A DNA stretch of 64,000 nt from assembly GCF_016808095.1 (NCBI RefSeq), contig NC_068975.1:2852001-2916000 (forward strand), given 5' to 3'. The notes under the pieces were generated by a model. It was not told the DNA's origin. It saw only the letters and a program-made list of their open reading frames with translations, and did not search any database. Of this stretch, positions 60,620-64,000 are shown one piece after another. Position 1 is the first letter of the stretch; the number at the start of each line of letters is the position of its first letter. This DNA comes from Vigna angularis (lineage: Eukaryota; Streptophyta; Magnoliopsida; Fabales; Fabaceae). Made by a program: the position numbers and the translations under genes.

Positions 60620-62423
60620 GGTAGTTTCATAGATTTTATTTTATTTTATTTTTTTTATGTAGGTTGTTAAAAGAAAATAGTTGCTTCAAGATGATTTTAT
60701 GAATTTCTTCTTGGCATGTACTTACTCTAGGTACACCCTAGTTTAGGTTGTTACTTTATGTTATAAGAAAACTAACGTTAAGGGGGAAGTGGGAAAAAGT
60801 TATGGAATGACAAGGTGCTTCAAATTTCCTTCTTCTGATGTTTGTTTATTGCCTTGTACTTTCTTGGGCAATAACTTATCATTGTTATTATTACCATGGG
60901 GTCTGATTTTGTGTTAAGTAAAATTCTCTTATACAGCTTTGCACTTGCCCTATGATGAATGTGAAAGTATCAATGCAAAATTTTCAACGAGAGTAAGTTT
61001 AATTCTTAAACAGGCCACCAAGTTTGTGTTTGAATGAATTTTGCACAAAAACCAGTTTGAGTCACAGAAGGTAGGTGCATATTTAGCTCATTTCATGTAA
61101 GGTTTAGTCCATTTTACGCACGACTTCAATGTAGAAAAAAGTTGTTGATAAGTTAAAATCATTTTAAAATTAAAACTTTAAATAATTAGATTGAGAATTA
61201 GGTGAAAAATTATAATTGATAATTAAGGTATACATGTTTTTTTACTTGATATATAGTAGTCCAAATATTACAATTTAATTGTTACTTGACTTACCTTGTC
61301 TATACCATAAAGTAATAAATAATTATATCCTTATATTAAAGTAAATGAATGATGCCTACACATGGGTTAAAGTTAATATGGATGATGCAACTAGAGGTAG
61401 GTAGCTTAGGACATTATGCTAGTAGTGATGGTTGAAATATGGTTCTTCCTTAATTTGTCAAGTCTTTAATAATTCTTCTATTGTGGTCCAACTTCTCAAA
61501 ATTCGATGAAATAAGAAAAGTTGTATTATTATTGATTTTAAAGTTTCTTATATTTTTGGGAAGATAATAAATATGTTGATCTTATGGTTATGAATTGATA
61601 GTAAATTTAACTTTATTTTTATTATTTACTCACGCTAATGAACATCAAATTATTTAATAATTATTTTAAATTCTAAAATTTTGATTTGTTAGCATTTTGA
61701 ATTTTTTTCTTCAGAATTTTAGTCTGATCTTCTATGCTTTTTCTTTTCTTTTATGAAAATTCATTTGATGACAAATAATTATTGAAGTTCTAGAATAGCA
61801 ATTTAGTTTAGATACTAAAACTTCGTAACTATACCTCACAATATTTATATATTTTAAAATTTCAAATGTAACTAATGCCATTTTTTTGAACCGATAGTGT
61901 TACTTGTTTTTTAAAATATCAAATTAATGTCATTTTTCTCAACAGATATATTAAACGCATACTAATATTCAAGTTAAAATAGTCAGCAGTAATATTCCCA
62001 AAACGGAAAGACAAATTGGTGATTCAATAAAAGAAGTAAAAAAATAATCTAAATAAATAAACTAAATTGGTAATTTAATATAAGAAGAATGATATATACA
62101 CTAATTAACATTGTATTAGTAATTTTTTTTGTCTGTCTCTCTTTCCATTGTATGTTTTGCATTCTGCGTTTATATATATATATATATATATATGTTTCTC
62201 TTTATCTTTCTCTCGTTGGTCTCTATTAGGGTGATATGAAAGCTGTTCAACAATCATCTTCGTTTAATAATAGAGATTTTCTCTAACAAGAGAGCAAAGA
62301 TTCTATGACGCTGAAGCTGATACAGATGACAGAGTGAGACATAACATTGTTGCATGATATTGTTCCATGTTCTTTGCCTTGTTGGTTGATCACTGAGGCC
62401 AACATCAAAAGTAACGTTGTTCC
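60620..62423. other. Intergenic sequence between SANT and PPR genes
   Basis: No gene seen. It must hold the 3' untranslated region of the SANT gene (to perhaps 60930) and the PPR promoter. A TA dinucleotide run lies at about 62170-62193. Near 62345-62430 the phrase TGTTCCATG or TTGCATGATATTG recurs, a small local duplication that ends at the PPR start codon. Confidence 0.6.
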
Positions 62424-64000
62424 ATGATATTCCGTTCTCATGTTGTTCTCAACACACACCGTCTTCAATTCAAACACAAACCCAAACTCCCCTCATTAAC
62501 AACACTCACCAAAACCACCCATTTTTCTTCACTCGTTTCCACTTCTCTTCAAAGTTTCAACCACACAAACCTTCTCCAACTCTGCACCCTTTGCCACACC
62601 CTTTCCCAAATCAAGCAAGCCCACGCCTTTGCCGTCTTCCATGGCTTCCTTCCTCGCAGTGTCTCCCTATGTGCCTCTCTCATTCTCCGATATGCCTCCT
62701 TTGGGCACCCCACATCCTCCCATATTCTCTTCCAACACAGTGTTGTGTATTCCCGTAGTGCTTTCTTGTGGAACACCATTATCCGTGCCAATTCTGTTGC
62801 TGGTTTCTTTGATGAATTCAGCAACTATAACACCATGGTTCGTGCTGGTGTTAAGCCTGATGAGTGCACCTACCCTTTTGTTCTGAAGGTGTGTTCTGAT
62901 TCTGTGGAGGTTCATAAGGGTAGGGAGGTTCATGGGGTTGTGTTTAAGCTTGGATTTGATGGGGATGTCTTTGTAGGGAATACCCTTTCGGCCTTTTACG
63001 GGAATTGTGGGCTTCTTGACGATGCAACGAAAGTGTTTGATGAAATGCCGGAAAGGGATAAGGTGTCGTGGAATACTGTTATTGGTTTGTGTTCTCTTTA
63101 TGGGTTTTACAAGAAGGCACTCAGGTTTTTTAAGGAGATGGTTGTGGCCGTCCCACGGATTCAACCGGATTTGGTTACGGTTGTGAGTGTGTTGCCAGTG
63201 TGTGCGGAAACTGAGGATGAGGTGATGGCGACAAACGTGCACTGTTATGCATTGAAGGTTGGCTTGTTGGGCAATGTAAAGGTTGGAAATGCGTTGGTTG
63301 ATGTATACGGGAAGTGTGGAAATGAGAAGGCTTCCAGAAAAGTTTTTGATGAAATTGATGAGAGGAATGTGATTTCCTGGAATGCTATCATTACTAGTTT
63401 TTCTTTTAGAAGGAAATATATGGATGCTTTCGATGTATTTAGGTTGATGATTGGGGCAGGTGTGACACCGAACTCTGTCACCATTTCTAGTATGCTACCT
63501 GTATTGGGAGGATTAGGACTTTTCAAGTTGGGAATGGAAGTTCATGGGTTTTGTTTAAGGATGAATATTGAGTCTGATGTTTTTATTGCTAATGCGTTGA
63601 TAGATTTGTACGCAAAATCAGGATCTTCAAGAATAGCATCTACTATATTCAATAAAATGGGAGGAAGAAACATTGTATCTTGGAATGTTATGATTGCCAA
63701 TTTTTCTCAGAACAAGCTTGAGTATGAAGCTGTAGAATTAGTGAGGAAAATGCAAGCTAAGGGAGAAATCCTCAACAATGTAACCTTCACAAATGCTCTT
63801 CCAGCCTGTGCGAGACTTGGTTTCCTGAATGTGGGAAAAGAAATTCATGCCAGGATTATTCGGGTTGGATCTGCCCTCGATTTGTTTGTTTCTAATGCTC
63901 TGACAGATATGTATTCAAAATGTGGATGCTTAAACCTTGCTCAAAATGTCTTCAATATTTCTGTCAGGGACGAAGTTTCCTACAACATACTAATTATAGG
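62424..64000 (+). CDS. PLS-type pentatricopeptide repeat protein, 3' end beyond window
   Basis: An open frame of 525 codons without intron, cut by the window edge. ATG 62424 is the first after an in-frame TAA at 62412. The first about 50 residues are rich in Ser, Thr, Leu and basic residues, as in organelle-targeting peptides. Repeats follow with the alternating P, L and S pattern: FLWNTIIRANSVAGFF, PDECTYPFVLKVC, GNTLSAFYGNCGLLDDATKV, FDEMPERDKVSWNTVIG, NALVDVYGKCGNEKASRKV, FDEIDERNVISWNAIITSF, NALIDLYAKSGS, RNIVSWNVMIANFSQNK and NALTDMYSKCGCLNLAQNV. Such proteins bind single sites in mitochondrial or plastid RNA, often for C-to-U editing, when an E or DYW domain follows; that part would lie outside the window. 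The exact ortholog is not identified. Confidence 0.93.
   Translation, partial: MIFRSHVVLNTHRLQFKHKPKLPSLTTLTKTTHFSSLVSTSLQSFNHTNLLQLCTLCHTLSQIKQAHAFAVFHGFLPRSVSLCASLILRYASFGHPTSSHILFQHSVVYSRSAFLWNTIIRANSVAGFFDEFSNYNTMVRAGVKPDECTYPFVLKVCSDSVEVHKGREVHGVVFKLGFDGDVFVGNTLSAFYGNCGLLDDATKVFDEMPERDKVSWNTVIGLCSLYGFYKKALRFFKEMVVAVPRIQPDLVTVVSVLPVCAETEDEVMATNVHCYALKVGLLGNVKVGNALVDVYGKCGNEKASRKVFDEIDERNVISWNAIITSFSFRRKYMDAFDVFRLMIGAGVTPNSVTISSMLPVLGGLGLFKLGMEVHGFCLRMNIESDVFIANALIDLYAKSGSSRIASTIFNKMGGRNIVSWNVMIANFSQNKLEYEAVELVRKMQAKGEILNNVTFTNALPACARLGFLNVGKEIHARIIRVGSALDLFVSNALTDMYSKCGCLNLAQNVFNISVRDEVSYNILII

Noticed and set aside
1..64000. tRNA, rRNA, riboswitch, CRISPR or bacterial-type operon signals
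   Set aside because: Scanned by eye for tRNA B-box-like GGTTCGAATCC, rRNA-like blocks and regular spacer repeats. None convincing; the tandem arrays found are transposon or satellite repeats without unique spacers.

Overview
The window is plant nuclear DNA, most likely from a legume of the bean/cowpea/soybean group. This rests on spliced genes with AT-rich introns and GT..AG borders, plant-type proteins (mitochondrial OXA1, the plant MoaE protein CNX6, a multi-SANT protein, a PLS-type PPR protein), and a dense layer of plant transposons. The legume assignment rests on repeat style and is an inference. There are no bacterial features, CRISPR arrays or operons. No tRNA or rRNA gene was recognised by eye.

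Four host genes are supported. OXA1 (19576-26141, minus) has nine coding exons that join in frame to 428 aa. CNX6/MOCS2B (42740-43312, minus) is an uninterrupted 190-aa coding region behind a long, apparently spliced leader. A four-domain Myb/SANT-like gene (52552-60619, plus) has seven exons encoding 839 aa. A PPR gene (62424 onward, plus) runs off the right edge. Gene remnants include a decayed Werner-type 3'-5' exonuclease copy (8911-9504) and a partial second copy of OXA1 exons 2-4 (about 40790-42515), which sits 15 kb from its parent and next to CNX6.

The left 19 kb and the stretches 29.6-37.8 kb and 45.8-51.7 kb are mostly mobile elements. Two CACTA elements have readable ends and 3-bp target duplications (676-1592 TAT; 12009-15853 ACA). 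The larger one carries a two-exon fragment of an ADP-glucose pyrophosphorylase large-subunit gene and lies inside a bigger AT-rich inverted repeat. A Ty3/gypsy-like composite (29580-37790) holds two gag copies, a solo LTR with a CTTAT duplication and a hAT-like element. A 5.9-kb Mutator-like element (45793-51676) has arms of about 2 kb with GH1 beta-glucosidase fragments in both, and a loop of about nine 207-bp tandem repeats. Copia remnants sit in OXA1 intron 4 and in the large intron 4 of the SANT gene.

The host genes do not form a pathway. OXA1 inserts proteins into the mitochondrial inner membrane, CNX6 makes molybdopterin, the SANT protein is probably nuclear, and the PPR protein probably acts on organelle RNA. 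The most notable theme is repeated capture and copying of host gene pieces by different routes within 64 kb: a CACTA element, a MULE, and a segmental copy flanked by direct repeats.
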